NCBI GenBank assembly: GCA_020630975.1
Contig: JAHDID010000001.1
Span: 79,687 to 143,686, forward strand
From: Verrucomicrobiota bacterium
GTDB lineage: Bacteria; Verrucomicrobiota; Verrucomicrobiia; Verrucomicrobiales; DEV007
DNA length: 64,000 bases
Direction of reading: 5' to 3'
Shown: piece by piece, positions 35,923 to 45,437 of the stretch
How positions within the stretch are numbered: the stretch's first letter is position 1
Layout of the letters: each line of letters opens with the position of its first letter
Program-made: the position numbers and the translations under genes
Notes under the pieces: generated by a model
The model's database searches: none
Told to the model about the DNA's origin: nothing
Seen by the model: only the letters and a program-made list of their open reading frames with translations

Positions 35923-37605
35923 CTACCGATTCCACGAAAATTCAGTCGAATTCATCAGGGCCCAATACAGATCAGCCAGTGCTTTCACCCGATCCTTGGG
36001 TTTCCGGCATTTCTCAAAAGCCTCACCGAAGACAGCCGCTTCCCGCTGTGTCGGTAGTCGGGTCAGTGTCGCGAGGAATGCGGCCTCCACAGCCACCTCG
36101 GGATTCTCCGCCAGAGTCGCGATACGAGTGCTGGCACTCACCAGAGGGTTCTCCTCACTTTTCTCATCCACTAGCTTGCCATTCATCAGGATCAGTCGCT
36201 GCGGGATCGTCCCGGTCGACTCCGTATACTCCTGCTCGCCCTTATCGCCGTAGCGCTTGATGAAGTCATTGGTCCCGCCCCAGCGCATGATCCGCTGTAG
36301 GATGTGCGAGCTAGCATCGATCGCCTGTACCGAAGCAGCCTGTATGACCGAGCCAGACACCTGCTCGGGCCGCAGCTGAGTGAGTGGAAAAGCCGCCCAC
36401 ACCTGCTCCTGCTCGACAGTCACCGGCAGATCAGGATCCCCCGACTGACTCGCCCGCTGAAAGGCCGCGCTATGCGCGATGAGCCGGAATAGCGACTGCA
36501 GATCATACCCCTCCGCTACCAGATGATCAGCTAGGTAGTCGAGCACCGCCGGTACCGGCGCATCGATCGGGATGTCATCGATCGGCTCGACCAGAGGCCT
36601 ACCGAAAAGGATGGCCCAAGCTCGGTTGGCTATGGCTCGAGAGAACGCTCGATTCTCCTCATGGGTGATCCAGCTGGCGAGACGATCGCGGGCAGAGCCG
36701 TCGTCGGTCATCAGCTCGGCCTGATAGGGCACCTGCATGGCCACAGGCTCGGCCTCTCGACTACCTCGCAGCCGGGTCTCATAGGTGAGCGATGGATCAT
36801 CCTGCACCCCGGCTAGGCTGATGTCCGACTCCACGAAAAAAGCGGCCAACTGATGAAAGTCTGTCTGCTTCCAGCGATCGCCGAACTTATCATCATGGCA
36901 CTGCATGCAGTCCAGATTCATACCGAGAAAAGCCCGACTAGTCCTCGCCGCGAGTTTGATCTCGTCGGGCGAGCCTTTGCCTCCACCATCCGTAGCCGTC
37001 ACAGTGATGAAGTTTGCCGCAGGCTCTGTGGTCCAGATGCCTTTGGCTGCGATGATATCGCGCGCCATCGCATCATAGGGTCGATTGGCAGCTAGCTGCT
37101 CAGCCAGCCAGTCGACCATGCGCCGACGCCGATAGACCAGAAAGGGTCCCGTCTCCACTCCCACATAGACTCGCGCCAGCCGCTCGGCCAGATAGTGCGC
37201 GTAGCGCTCGTCGGCGAACAAATGATCCAGCCACGCATCCAGCTGATCGATCTCAGCCGTTTTCTCCAGCCGCCGCAGCTCCTCCAGCGAGGGCACCGCT
37301 CCTGTGAGCCCCAGCGATAGTCGGCGTGCCAGTGTATAGACATCCACCTCTGGTGCAGGCTCCACCCCGGCGGAGGCCCACTGCGCTTTCACCAATCGAT
37401 CCAGAGCCACGATCTCCTCGCCACCCGAGCTGGGCAGCTCATTGCTCACAAATCCCGCTACCAGCGGACGAGGCAGCCAGAGATACAGCGTAGTCACCAG
37501 CGCCACAAAAGCCCCCACCAATAGACCTGAGAACAGCAGAAACCGCCAAAACACGAATGGCGTCTTCTCCACCGATTTCAGACGATCCTCTTCAGCCTTT
37601 GCCAC
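35923..37605 (-). CDS. DUF1549/DUF1553 protein with one heme-binding CxxCH motif
   Basis: A 560-residue membrane-anchored protein (GTG start, helix at about 20-44) of the DUF1549/DUF1553 type that is strongly enriched in Planctomycetota and Verrucomicrobiota. LARRLSLGLTGAVPSLEEL (92-110) starts the DUF1549 part, CMQCH (233-237) is a cytochrome c-like heme motif, and NRAWAILFGRPLVEPIDDIP begins the DUF1553 part, which ends in LYWALMNSTEFSWNR. Such proteins are usually next to DUF1501 sulfatase-like genes; here only a divergent DUF4159 gene is beside it. The function is unknown, probably extracytoplasmic and redox-linked. Confidence 0.8.
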   Translation of the reverse strand: MAKAEEDRLKSVEKTPFVFWRFLLFSGLLVGAFVALVTTLYLWLPRPLVAGFVSNELPSSGGEEIVALDRLVKAQWASAGVEPAPEVDVYTLARRLSLGLTGAVPSLEELRRLEKTAEIDQLDAWLDHLFADERYAHYLAERLARVYVGVETGPFLVYRRRRMVDWLAEQLAANRPYDAMARDIIAAKGIWTTEPAANFITVTATDGGGKGSPDEIKLAARTSRAFLGMNLDCMQCHDDKFGDRWKQTDFHQLAAFFVESDISLAGVQDDPSLTYETRLRGSREAEPVAMQVPYQAELMTDDGSARDRLASWITHEENRAFSRAIANRAWAILFGRPLVEPIDDIPIDAPVPAVLDYLADHLVAEGYDLQSLFRLIAHSAAFQRASQSGDPDLPVTVEQEQVWAAFPLTQLRPEQVSGSVIQAASVQAIDASSHILQRIMRWGGTNDFIKRYGDKGEQEYTESTGTIPQRLILMNGKLVDEKSEENPLVSASTRIATLAENPEVAVEAAFLATLTRLPTQREAAVFGEAFEKCRKPKDRVKALADLYWALMNSTEFSWNR

Positions 37606-37704
37606 ATCCCTATGATGTCCCGAACTGGCGAAAACCTAAAGCACAAATATTCCCGCTCGCCTGCGAGGTTGAAAACTTTGCCTGCATGAGCCAGACTGCC
37701 CCCT

Positions 37705-38577
37705 GTGAAAACCGTCCGCCATTGCCTCGTGCTACTCGCATTAGTCGCCACGCTCACGCTCGCCCAGGACTCGATGCGCAAAGTGGAGCCCGTTTACTTT
37801 GGCATACGCGATGGCCAGATGCCTGAGGATCCGCGAGACTTTGGCCATCAGTTCTACGACTTTCCGAACTGGGAAGTCGATGCCGATCTACCCAACGATG
37901 TCTTCACCTTTGCCCGCCTGCGCTACAACTCCGGCACCTGGATGGGCCGTCGCGCCAAATGGCTGATCGACTACCCCGATAGCGAGCTCAATTTTTCCTA
38001 CCGCCTACAGCAGCTCACCTCGCTAGAAGTCGATCCCAAAGGTGCCATTGTCGATATCGATCCCGAGCAGCTACGCCACTACCCCTTCATCTACATGATC
38101 GAGCCGGGCAATATCTGGCTCGAGGAAGACGAGGCAAAGATCCTCCGTGACTACCTACTGAATGGCGGCTTCATCATGGTCGACGATTTCTGGGGCTTTG
38201 ATGAGTGGAAAAATTTTCACCGCGCTCTGAAACAAATTTTCCCCGACCGCGACTACGTCGAGCTAGAGCTAGATCACCCGATCTTTCACATCGTCTTTGA
38301 CCTAGAGATGAAACCCCAGATCCCAGCCGTAGGCATGGCCCAGATGGGCCGGGAAGAAGGCATCACCTACGAGTGGAACAAACCTGGCTCAGAGACACCC
38401 CACTACCGCGCCATCTACGACGACAATGGTCGCATGTGCATGATCATCTGCTGGAACACCGACCTCGGCGACGGCTGGGAAGAGGAAGGCACCGACCCTT
38501 GGTATTTCCGCGAGTTTTCAGAGAAATACGCCTACCCACTAGGAGTGAATATCGTGTTTTATGCGCTGACTCACTGA
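37705..38577 (+). CDS. DUF4159 family secreted protein
   Basis: A 290-residue protein starting at a GTG, with signal MKTVRHCLVLLALVATLTLA. The segments FTFARLRYNSG, DYPDSELNFSYRLQQLTSLE, YPFIYMIEPGNIWL and LLNGGFIMVDDFWGFDEW are typical of DUF4159 proteins, which have a glutamine amidotransferase/GATase-like fold and are common in PVC bacteria next to MoxR/DUF58 operons. The conserved C-terminal end (YPLGVNIVFYALTH) is present, so the gene is complete. Here it is divergent from the DUF1549 gene. The function is unknown. Confidence 0.75.
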   Translation: MKTVRHCLVLLALVATLTLAQDSMRKVEPVYFGIRDGQMPEDPRDFGHQFYDFPNWEVDADLPNDVFTFARLRYNSGTWMGRRAKWLIDYPDSELNFSYRLQQLTSLEVDPKGAIVDIDPEQLRHYPFIYMIEPGNIWLEEDEAKILRDYLLNGGFIMVDDFWGFDEWKNFHRALKQIFPDRDYVELELDHPIFHIVFDLEMKPQIPAVGMAQMGREEGITYEWNKPGSETPHYRAIYDDNGRMCMIICWNTDLGDGWEEEGTDPWYFREFSEKYAYPLGVNIVFYALTH

Positions 38578-38618
38578 TCAAGGCCACCAGCCTTTCCTAT
38601 TCAGCCAAGCGCAGTAGA

Positions 38619-39462
38619 ATGCCGACAAGTCAATTCCATCAACGATTTGATCTCTCACATTTTGAAAAGATCTTTCGCGAATACCCAGAAAGTGAGCTAA
38701 GCCGAGAGTTCAGCGCATCACCTTTTGATATATTTTCCGTAGAGTGCCTACGCTCTAAAGTACCTGAGCAAGAATACACTCGCATCCCTGTTGATATAGC
38801 TGTTTGGGGGCGTGGAGAACCAGACAACCCGGCAGGAACTAAGATAGGTGGAGTTCCTCTGTGGTTACCAGAAATCCCAATACCTTCGAATTTAAAGTTC
38901 CTCGGTCAGTTTAACTTTGGAGACTCTTTAGATATCCTCCCACCTCTTCCTGAGGTCTTATTATCAGTATGGGTTGATTGTGACTTTCCATACTCAGATA
39001 TCCCACCTACCTGCCAATGGTTAGATGCGGAGAGAGCAATACCCGTAAAAGATCCAGAGTCATTCAGATTGCACCTCGAAGGACACCCGAGAACCCTTTT
39101 TTGCCCAGCTTCATAGAAGCTGGGACCCGCTCATTTCTCCTGATAGAGATTTCCTCGAGCCAGCAATTGTTGAACACCCTTTCCCAGTCTACCGCGAGTA
39201 CTACCTAGAGCCCTGGTGTTCAACAAAATTCGGCGGTTCCACGAAAAACTCGCTCTTCACTTTCTCATCGATCCAAGCAGAGCCTGAAGTCGAGTGGCCT
39301 TGGCTCACTCGGGCAGAGCCCTTTCAATTAAACGACTTAATAAAAGGCGAAGGTTACAACGAAAATGAGAATAGCTTTGTCTTTAGCGACATGGGAAAAA
39401 TGTCATTCAAATTAATTGATGACGGAAAGACAGTGCAGAAATCATCTTTCGAGTACAGGTAA
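38619..39462 (+). pseudogene. DUF1963-like gene broken by a +1 shift in a T6 tract
   Basis: The first frame (ATG 38619) reads MPTSQFHQRFDLSHFEKIFR and continues through GTKIGGVPLWLPEIPIPSNL and VLLSVWVDCDFPYSD to a TAG at 39114-39116. Removing one T from the run at 39097-39102 joins it to a second frame, which continues AQLHRSWDPLISPDRDFLEP, CSTKFGGSTKNSLFTF and on to the TAA at 39462. The combined product of about 280 residues resembles DUF1963/YwqG-like proteins weakly. The break may be a real mutation, phase variation or a sequencing error. The local base composition looks more AT-rich than the flanks. Confidence 0.7.
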
Positions 39463-39478
39463 ACCTGCTTCACCAAGA

Positions 39479-42400
39479 TCAGTTGCTCACCGCACGCAGT
39501 CGGAAATACTTCCTCTGCTCTGCTGCAGGATCTAAAATCGTGATCTGCACATCATCGCCATCTGGTGACTCGACGAAGTTGGCCGATCCTGTTGCTGAGC
39601 TTCCACTGACCTTGGAAAGAATCGGTGTCCAGGTCTCTAGGTCAGTCGAGCTTTCGATCAGCACAGTTATGCCAAAGCTATTGCCCCTCAGCTTGGTCTT
39701 TAGCTCCACCTGAGAGCCGACTACAGCTATCGCGAGTGCGATAGTCTCGCCATCGGCTAGGGCGTACTCGGTGATATTGTCGATATCGTCGCCATCCGCA
39801 TCATTGAGAGGCCCGGCTAGGCTGGGATTATTCAGCTGTTCGGATGTCAGCGCACCATCTTGCCAAATCAGGTAAGTGAAGCTATCTGCGCGGTTATATA
39901 GAGCCGATATCTCGGAGCCCGTGAGTGCTCGCTTGTAGACTCGGAAATCATCGATCTGGCCTTTCCATTGCCTACCACCAAAACTGTAGTCTCCGATCGT
40001 AAATGGCTGATCACCTTTGGCATCGCCCGACGCCTGCTCAGAGACGAGAGTGCCATCGTCGTAATACAGGCGAGACCTCCAGGTACCACTACCCGAATCG
40101 AAATCGTTCACGAGAGTCATCAGATGCCACTCACCATCATTGATCGGGTCCGAAGAGACATTCAAATAGTTCGTCGCATAGCCACCCATGTTCGATTCCA
40201 ATAGCGTAGCACTGTCTGCCATGCCCATACGGAACTGAGGCGCCCAACTCGCCGATGAACCCGCATTTTTCGCAAACACCACATTGAATCCTGAGCTAGC
40301 CGTAGTCCTGACCCACGCTGATACCGTAAAAGCATCGGCCCGTGGATCGAAATCCAGATCCGCTTGTTCGCTGGGCTGAAAAGCCACCACAGCCGAACTA
40401 CCTCCCGACGAGCCATAAGCCCTACCAAATCGGCCATCAGTCACCCAACTGGCCCCAGACACCGTGGTCACATGGTTGTTGCCATTATTACTGGCATCCC
40501 AGATCTGCTGCCCACTGCCTTCATCAAAAGTGTAGTGCAAAATCAAATCCGAATCGGTGCTCAGTCCCGTAGTCGGCTGGATCTGCAAGGTCAATGATTG
40601 AGTATCACTACCAGAGACATCTGTCACCCGCACAGTGATCGATGCCGTGGCAGCCGCAAATGGCACACCACTGATCACCCCACTGTTGCTCAGCGATAAT
40701 CCAGTCGGCAATATTCCACTGACCAGAGACCACGTCCGCCCATTTGAACCACCACTGGCTTCAAGAGTCTGGGTGTAGGAGAGCGACACCGTACCTACAG
40801 GTAGGCTGGTGGTCGTGATTTGCACCGGACTATCCACCCCTAAGGTCGCAACACTGGACGTGACACTGCCGACACTATTCGTAATCGTGACGGTGTAGTC
40901 ACCCGCATCCCCCGCTGCGACACTCGGAAATTCCAGCTGCGGAGCGTTACCTCCGACATTCACACCCTCTTTCTTCCACTGATAGGTAAATGGACCAGTG
41001 CCTTCGACACTAACAAACATCGAAATATACTGCCCCGCTGCGCCTACCTGGCTGGCTGGCTGAGTGAGAATAACGGGAGCCTCGGCTGGCCCCTGATCAG
41101 CATCAGGCAAAGTCACGCCCTGATCATCCCTACCATCGAGCTGCCTGAGGTATGCGATCAGGTCCGACTGCTGACTTGAGGACAAAGACTTTACCCTACG
41201 ATGAGGCTCTGCCGCTGTTACATGAGAGGGTTTCGAGACCAAAAGCGCATTGATGACGATATTGTCATCGCGGAGGATCTCCACAGTATTCGACTGGCCC
41301 GCATTCAGCGCCACATCGATATACGACCAACGCCAACCGCTGACCATCCAGCCGTCTAGAGGCACATGACGATAGGCAGTGACCGTCTGGGCAGAGCCCC
41401 CATTCAATTTCAAACGAAAGGTGGTATCCGTGTAGCCACGCGCATAGCGGATCGCGATGCGACCGACGCCACCAGAACCACCATCGATATTCGTAAAGCG
41501 CAGCGCAGGACCTACAGGCCCACCCAGCGACACACCGCTACCACCGAGCGCGCCGCGGAAATAGCCACCACCATCGAGCTCTGCTGGGAAGGTGTAGTTA
41601 CCCGCATCGAGCTGCGCCGCGTCGCTAGCGAGGTAGAGATCGCCACCGAGGTAATCAAATGCTTCACTCAACGAACCAGCCTCGCCATTGTGCAAAAACG
41701 TCCGGGACGCATGTAGACCGTGCAAGGTCGGCGTATCGATACCCGACAAAGCCCCACCCAACCGACCGCCACTCAGTGGTGATAAGGTGCCAACATCGAA
41801 TAATGTGGTCGAGTCGACCGATTCATTAGCACTGTTGGTAAACGTATCGGCCGTGTGACAGGTCGCACAATTTTGTGAGGCGAATAAAGCTTTACCACGC
41901 ACTGCCGCTGCGGTCAGACTACCATTGGACTGTCGCTCTGGGCTACGTGGCACATCGGTATTACCTAGGGCAGCCACATAGGCAGCCAAAGCATCTAACT
42001 CGGTGCTGAGCCCAGCTTTGGTAGTAGATGGCGAGGGGTGCTGACTGGCAAACTCGGTCGGCGAGAGATTTAAAAATCCGCTACCACCGAAGAAATTGCG
42101 CATATCATGCTCGAAATCTTGAATCTCATCAAAGTTGCCCGACCAGTGTACATTACCATGCCCCATACCACTGCGGCCTCGCAGATCAGTCGTGCGCCGC
42201 AAGCCATCGCCACGCCCAGTAAAATCCCATGCCTGTCCATCGTGACCACCATCCACATGGCACGTCGCACAGCTGATATAGCTATCCGCCCCCATCCGAG
42301 GATCATCCGCATTGTAAAAAATCTGTTTACCCAGCAGAACCTCCGCAGTTAGTAGCTCAGTGCTAACAGTATCGGTCGTCGCCACTAGCGATGCCGAACT

Positions 42401-45316
42401 CAAATTTTGCTGCAGCATAGCCGTCGCATCACGCACGGTGATCGTCCGATCCATAAAATTCTGCACAAAAATCCGATTACTAGCCGTATCGATCAGTAGA
42501 CCCTGAGGAGCCAGACCAGAGGCGAGATCGTGAGTGATCACTGCTGGTGTCGACTCTGTCGAGCCTTCTGTGTGGTAGGCAGACGTGGCCAATAGAGATA
42601 GCGTATCTAGGCCCACCACACGATTATTCCCCTGCAGAGCGACTAGCAGGGTATCTCCTAGCGGAGTGTAGGCCGCTGCACTCGGACTATCTGAATTATC
42701 AAAATCTTTACGTAGATTGGCGATCTCTTGATTGGTCGATAGATCCAGAAAAGATACTACCGATCGCACGGTCGTCTCGTGGGTCAGATCCCCCACCCCA
42801 TAGGCTAGGCCGCGCACCATATTGTCCTGCTTTGATACCACCGAAGCACGACTACCGTCTGGAGAGATCGCGATACTGGCCAAGTAATTAGGCACACCAG
42901 AGGCGCGATCTCCCGCATCGCCCTGTGTCGCATAGCGCAGCGGGATCAGTCGCGTGTAACTGAGGGAACTACCAGAAAATTCTGCCACCTGCCCCTGCAG
43001 ATGAGCCGAGATAAAACGGGTCACAAACACACGACTGCCATCTCCAGTCACAGCGATCGCCCGCGGTGTGGGAAAAGGTGCCGCCGTGGTAACAGGTGTG
43101 CTCGAGGGGCTCGAGGCAGAGTAGCGCTGCACCTGGCTCGAGCCGTATAGAGAAACATATATCACTGCACCATTGGGCGAGGCACATACCCCATAGGGCG
43201 CAGCACCGTAGGCCAGATTGATAGTAGTGTGAGTGGTGCCATTTGAGTTGAGCACGCGAATCTCATCAGATCCCTGGCAAGTCACCCAGTAGCGTCCAAA
43301 GCTATCACGAGCAATATTCCTCGGATTCACCCCGACAGAATACTCCGCCACCTTGGCACCAGTCGTCGCATCCAGTACAGACACGGTATTGGCATCAGGA
43401 TTCACAGTCCACAGGCGGCGACCGCCGGGATCGTTTCCGATAGCCATCGTATTACTCTGGGTCGGCGCAGCCCCTGTCGGTGCCGATATCACCAGCGGAC
43501 GCAACGAACTAGTCGCTAACTGACCAGAGGTATCTCGCACCTGGACTAGCACTTGAGGCCGCCCCTCACTAGCATAAGCATGGCTAGCAGATGCGGTGCT
43601 ACTCCAGCCCGACCAGGTACCCTCAAAATTGAAACGATACTCCAACGCACTGGAGCCCGAAGCACTCACCGAGATCGAGATACTCTGCCCTGGCGCCGGC
43701 TGATAATCACTAGATGTCACACTAGAGATCGTCGGTGGCGCTACGGCATTGATACCGCCACCAGTAGAAAATCGAAACGAATAAGCTTCGATCGCATTAC
43801 CTGCGGCGTCGACAAAACCAATGTTATTGCCAGGGTCAGAAAAGAAATCCACCTGATAAGTCGCATCTGCGGCTAGGCCACTGTCGGGTGTGAAAGTAAC
43901 CACACCGGAAAAATCGTGAGCCAAAAAGCCAGGCACTGCCGAACCTAAAGAATCTCCGGCGAGTACTTGCCGAACGGCAAAATCGATACCATTGCGGATA
44001 CCTCCATTACGCGGATGCTCATGTAGCAGAAAGCTGAGCGGTGCATGGCGTGGGTAGTTGGTGCGATTCGCCTGTGGTAGGTGATAGGTGATCCGCGGAG
44101 CTACCGTATCGGCCGCCTTTTGATGCACCCATACCCCCATGCCTTGGTTCTGCCCAGTCGACGGGTAGCCTCCGGTGATCCAAAGGTTGCCTAGAGCTAG
44201 AGACATCTGGCTCACATTCACGCCAGCCCCAGCTTCGTCGAGCGTCAACACAATGGGGTTGGGATCGCCAGCTAGAAAGCGGCTGGTATCGATCTTGCGA
44301 TTATCGATGAAAGCCATCTGATCCTGAAACACCGGGTAGGTCGCATTATCGAAATCCGGCACCGACAACCTAGCCTTCAGACTGACTGAGCCAGAGCCCG
44401 AGGGATTAACCGCATCTGTGATCTCGGCAGCGACTAGACCATTGCTATCGGAACCGATGACATATAGCCCAGATCCATCACTGAAAAAGGTCGGCCAATA
44501 GCCTGTAAACCCTTGATCCATCGACCCAACGAAATGCGGCGTGATTGAGCGTTTGCTCATATCCGGATCGTCAAAGTTATTGTACTGTAGCCGGTAAACC
44601 ACCACTCCATCGCGACCCGCTCCGCCACTGCGAGCGTAGATCAGGTAATTTCCGAAAAACATCGGATGCCAGTCACCACCGCCATACGGCCCAACGTGAT
44701 CAAACTCTGCCATCTGATACAGATGCGGATTGCCGAACTGGTTGATGGCCACTTTGTGGATGGTAAAATTCTCGTTGGGCGAGCCATACCAGGGGAATGA
44801 CGCCTCCCAGGGTCCCGCTTGGCTAGAGCGATTGTAGCCGATCAGCATATCATCCCAGGCGGGGATGCCATTGGTGCCACCCAGCTCGACTAGCCCTCCA
44901 TAGTTCTGCACCCGAATCACATTGGGCAGTAGATAGGGGCCGACCTGCGACGAGCCGTGGGCATTCCAGCCGAAGTTGCCCTGTATCCAGTAGTTGCCAG
45001 GGTAGGTCAGATTGAAGTCGCTCGGCTTGCGGCGGATCGGGTTCGCTGGATTGGAGATATCGTAGACCCTCAGCTCGAGGTCTGATCCCACCCGAGAGCC
45101 TGGTGCCTCGCCACCTACGATCAGCCAGCCATTCACGTAATTGACTGAAGTGGTACGGCCAATAGGCTCCGATCCATTAGCGACCGGATGGCTCAATAGA
45201 GTGCCTGGGTTTTCAGCCCTAGGTAGGTTCAAGAAGCCAGAGGTCGTCACCTGACCCTGCAATAGAGACGCCGCGCTGCAAAGCAGAGCGCAAAGGATGG
45301 TTGGTATGTGCTTCAA
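39479..45316 (-). CDS. Giant secreted multidomain protein: beta-propeller, split cytochrome c, CBM6-like, Ig-like and LamG domains
   Basis: A 1945-residue exported protein (TTG start; signal MKHIPTILCALLCSAASLLQ). In order I see an LVIVD-like propeller region (50-400), a Big/Ig-like segment (405-515), another Ig-like domain (527-610) and a YncE-like beta-propeller (620-965). A di-heme cytochrome c/cytochrome peroxidase-like part follows, with heme motifs CATCH at 1016-1020 and 1150-1154. A CBM6-like beta domain (about 1240-1362) sits before the last cytochrome helix (SSSQQSDLIAYLRQLDG, 1379-1395). Then come an Ig I-set domain (1412-1493), a putative-Ig domain (1500-1577), a LamG domain (1590-1808) and a Verrucomicrobia-type C-terminal tail. 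It probably acts at the cell surface in binding polymers and electron transfer. Confidence 0.8.
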   Translation of the reverse strand: MKHIPTILCALLCSAASLLQGQVTTSGFLNLPRAENPGTLLSHPVANGSEPIGRTTSVNYVNGWLIVGGEAPGSRVGSDLELRVYDISNPANPIRRKPSDFNLTYPGNYWIQGNFGWNAHGSSQVGPYLLPNVIRVQNYGGLVELGGTNGIPAWDDMLIGYNRSSQAGPWEASFPWYGSPNENFTIHKVAINQFGNPHLYQMAEFDHVGPYGGGDWHPMFFGNYLIYARSGGAGRDGVVVYRLQYNNFDDPDMSKRSITPHFVGSMDQGFTGYWPTFFSDGSGLYVIGSDSNGLVAAEITDAVNPSGSGSVSLKARLSVPDFDNATYPVFQDQMAFIDNRKIDTSRFLAGDPNPIVLTLDEAGAGVNVSQMSLALGNLWITGGYPSTGQNQGMGVWVHQKAADTVAPRITYHLPQANRTNYPRHAPLSFLLHEHPRNGGIRNGIDFAVRQVLAGDSLGSAVPGFLAHDFSGVVTFTPDSGLAADATYQVDFFSDPGNNIGFVDAAGNAIEAYSFRFSTGGGINAVAPPTISSVTSSDYQPAPGQSISISVSASGSSALEYRFNFEGTWSGWSSTASASHAYASEGRPQVLVQVRDTSGQLATSSLRPLVISAPTGAAPTQSNTMAIGNDPGGRRLWTVNPDANTVSVLDATTGAKVAEYSVGVNPRNIARDSFGRYWVTCQGSDEIRVLNSNGTTHTTINLAYGAAPYGVCASPNGAVIYVSLYGSSQVQRYSASSPSSTPVTTAAPFPTPRAIAVTGDGSRVFVTRFISAHLQGQVAEFSGSSLSYTRLIPLRYATQGDAGDRASGVPNYLASIAISPDGSRASVVSKQDNMVRGLAYGVGDLTHETTVRSVVSFLDLSTNQEIANLRKDFDNSDSPSAAAYTPLGDTLLVALQGNNRVVGLDTLSLLATSAYHTEGSTESTPAVITHDLASGLAPQGLLIDTASNRIFVQNFMDRTITVRDATAMLQQNLSSASLVATTDTVSTELLTAEVLLGKQIFYNADDPRMGADSYISCATCHVDGGHDGQAWDFTGRGDGLRRTTDLRGRSGMGHGNVHWSGNFDEIQDFEHDMRNFFGGSGFLNLSPTEFASQHPSPSTTKAGLSTELDALAAYVAALGNTDVPRSPERQSNGSLTAAAVRGKALFASQNCATCHTADTFTNSANESVDSTTLFDVGTLSPLSGGRLGGALSGIDTPTLHGLHASRTFLHNGEAGSLSEAFDYLGGDLYLASDAAQLDAGNYTFPAELDGGGYFRGALGGSGVSLGGPVGPALRFTNIDGGSGGVGRIAIRYARGYTDTTFRLKLNGGSAQTVTAYRHVPLDGWMVSGWRWSYIDVALNAGQSNTVEILRDDNIVINALLVSKPSHVTAAEPHRRVKSLSSSQQSDLIAYLRQLDGRDDQGVTLPDADQGPAEAPVILTQPASQVGAAGQYISMFVSVEGTGPFTYQWKKEGVNVGGNAPQLEFPSVAAGDAGDYTVTITNSVGSVTSSVATLGVDSPVQITTTSLPVGTVSLSYTQTLEASGGSNGRTWSLVSGILPTGLSLSNSGVISGVPFAAATASITVRVTDVSGSDTQSLTLQIQPTTGLSTDSDLILHYTFDEGSGQQIWDASNNGNNHVTTVSGASWVTDGRFGRAYGSSGGSSAVVAFQPSEQADLDFDPRADAFTVSAWVRTTASSGFNVVFAKNAGSSASWAPQFRMGMADSATLLESNMGGYATNYLNVSSDPINDGEWHLMTLVNDFDSGSGTWRSRLYYDDGTLVSEQASGDAKGDQPFTIGDYSFGGRQWKGQIDDFRVYKRALTGSEISALYNRADSFTYLIWQDGALTSEQLNNPSLAGPLNDADGDDIDNITEYALADGETIALAIAVVGSQVELKTKLRGNSFGITVLIESSTDLETWTPILSKVSGSSATGSANFVESPDGDDVQITILDPAAEQRKYFRLRAVSN

Positions 45317-45333
45317 GATGAGATAATTACTCT

Positions 45334-45355
45334 AAATATCAATTTTATGATATTT
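45334..45355. promoter_or_regulatory. Perfect inverted repeat upstream of the giant surface-protein gene
   Basis: AAATATCA and TGATATTT form a perfect 8-bp inverted repeat with a 6-bp spacer, 18 bp upstream of the TTG start in AT-rich DNA. The position suits an operator or a stem-loop in the leader; which one is not clear. Confidence 0.45.
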
Positions 45356-45437
45356 ATGAAAATTATCAATCAACTTAATCACGGTTTTCCAGCTTAGCAT
45401 GAAGGACGTACCAGAATCATTTCTGGCAGAACCACCG

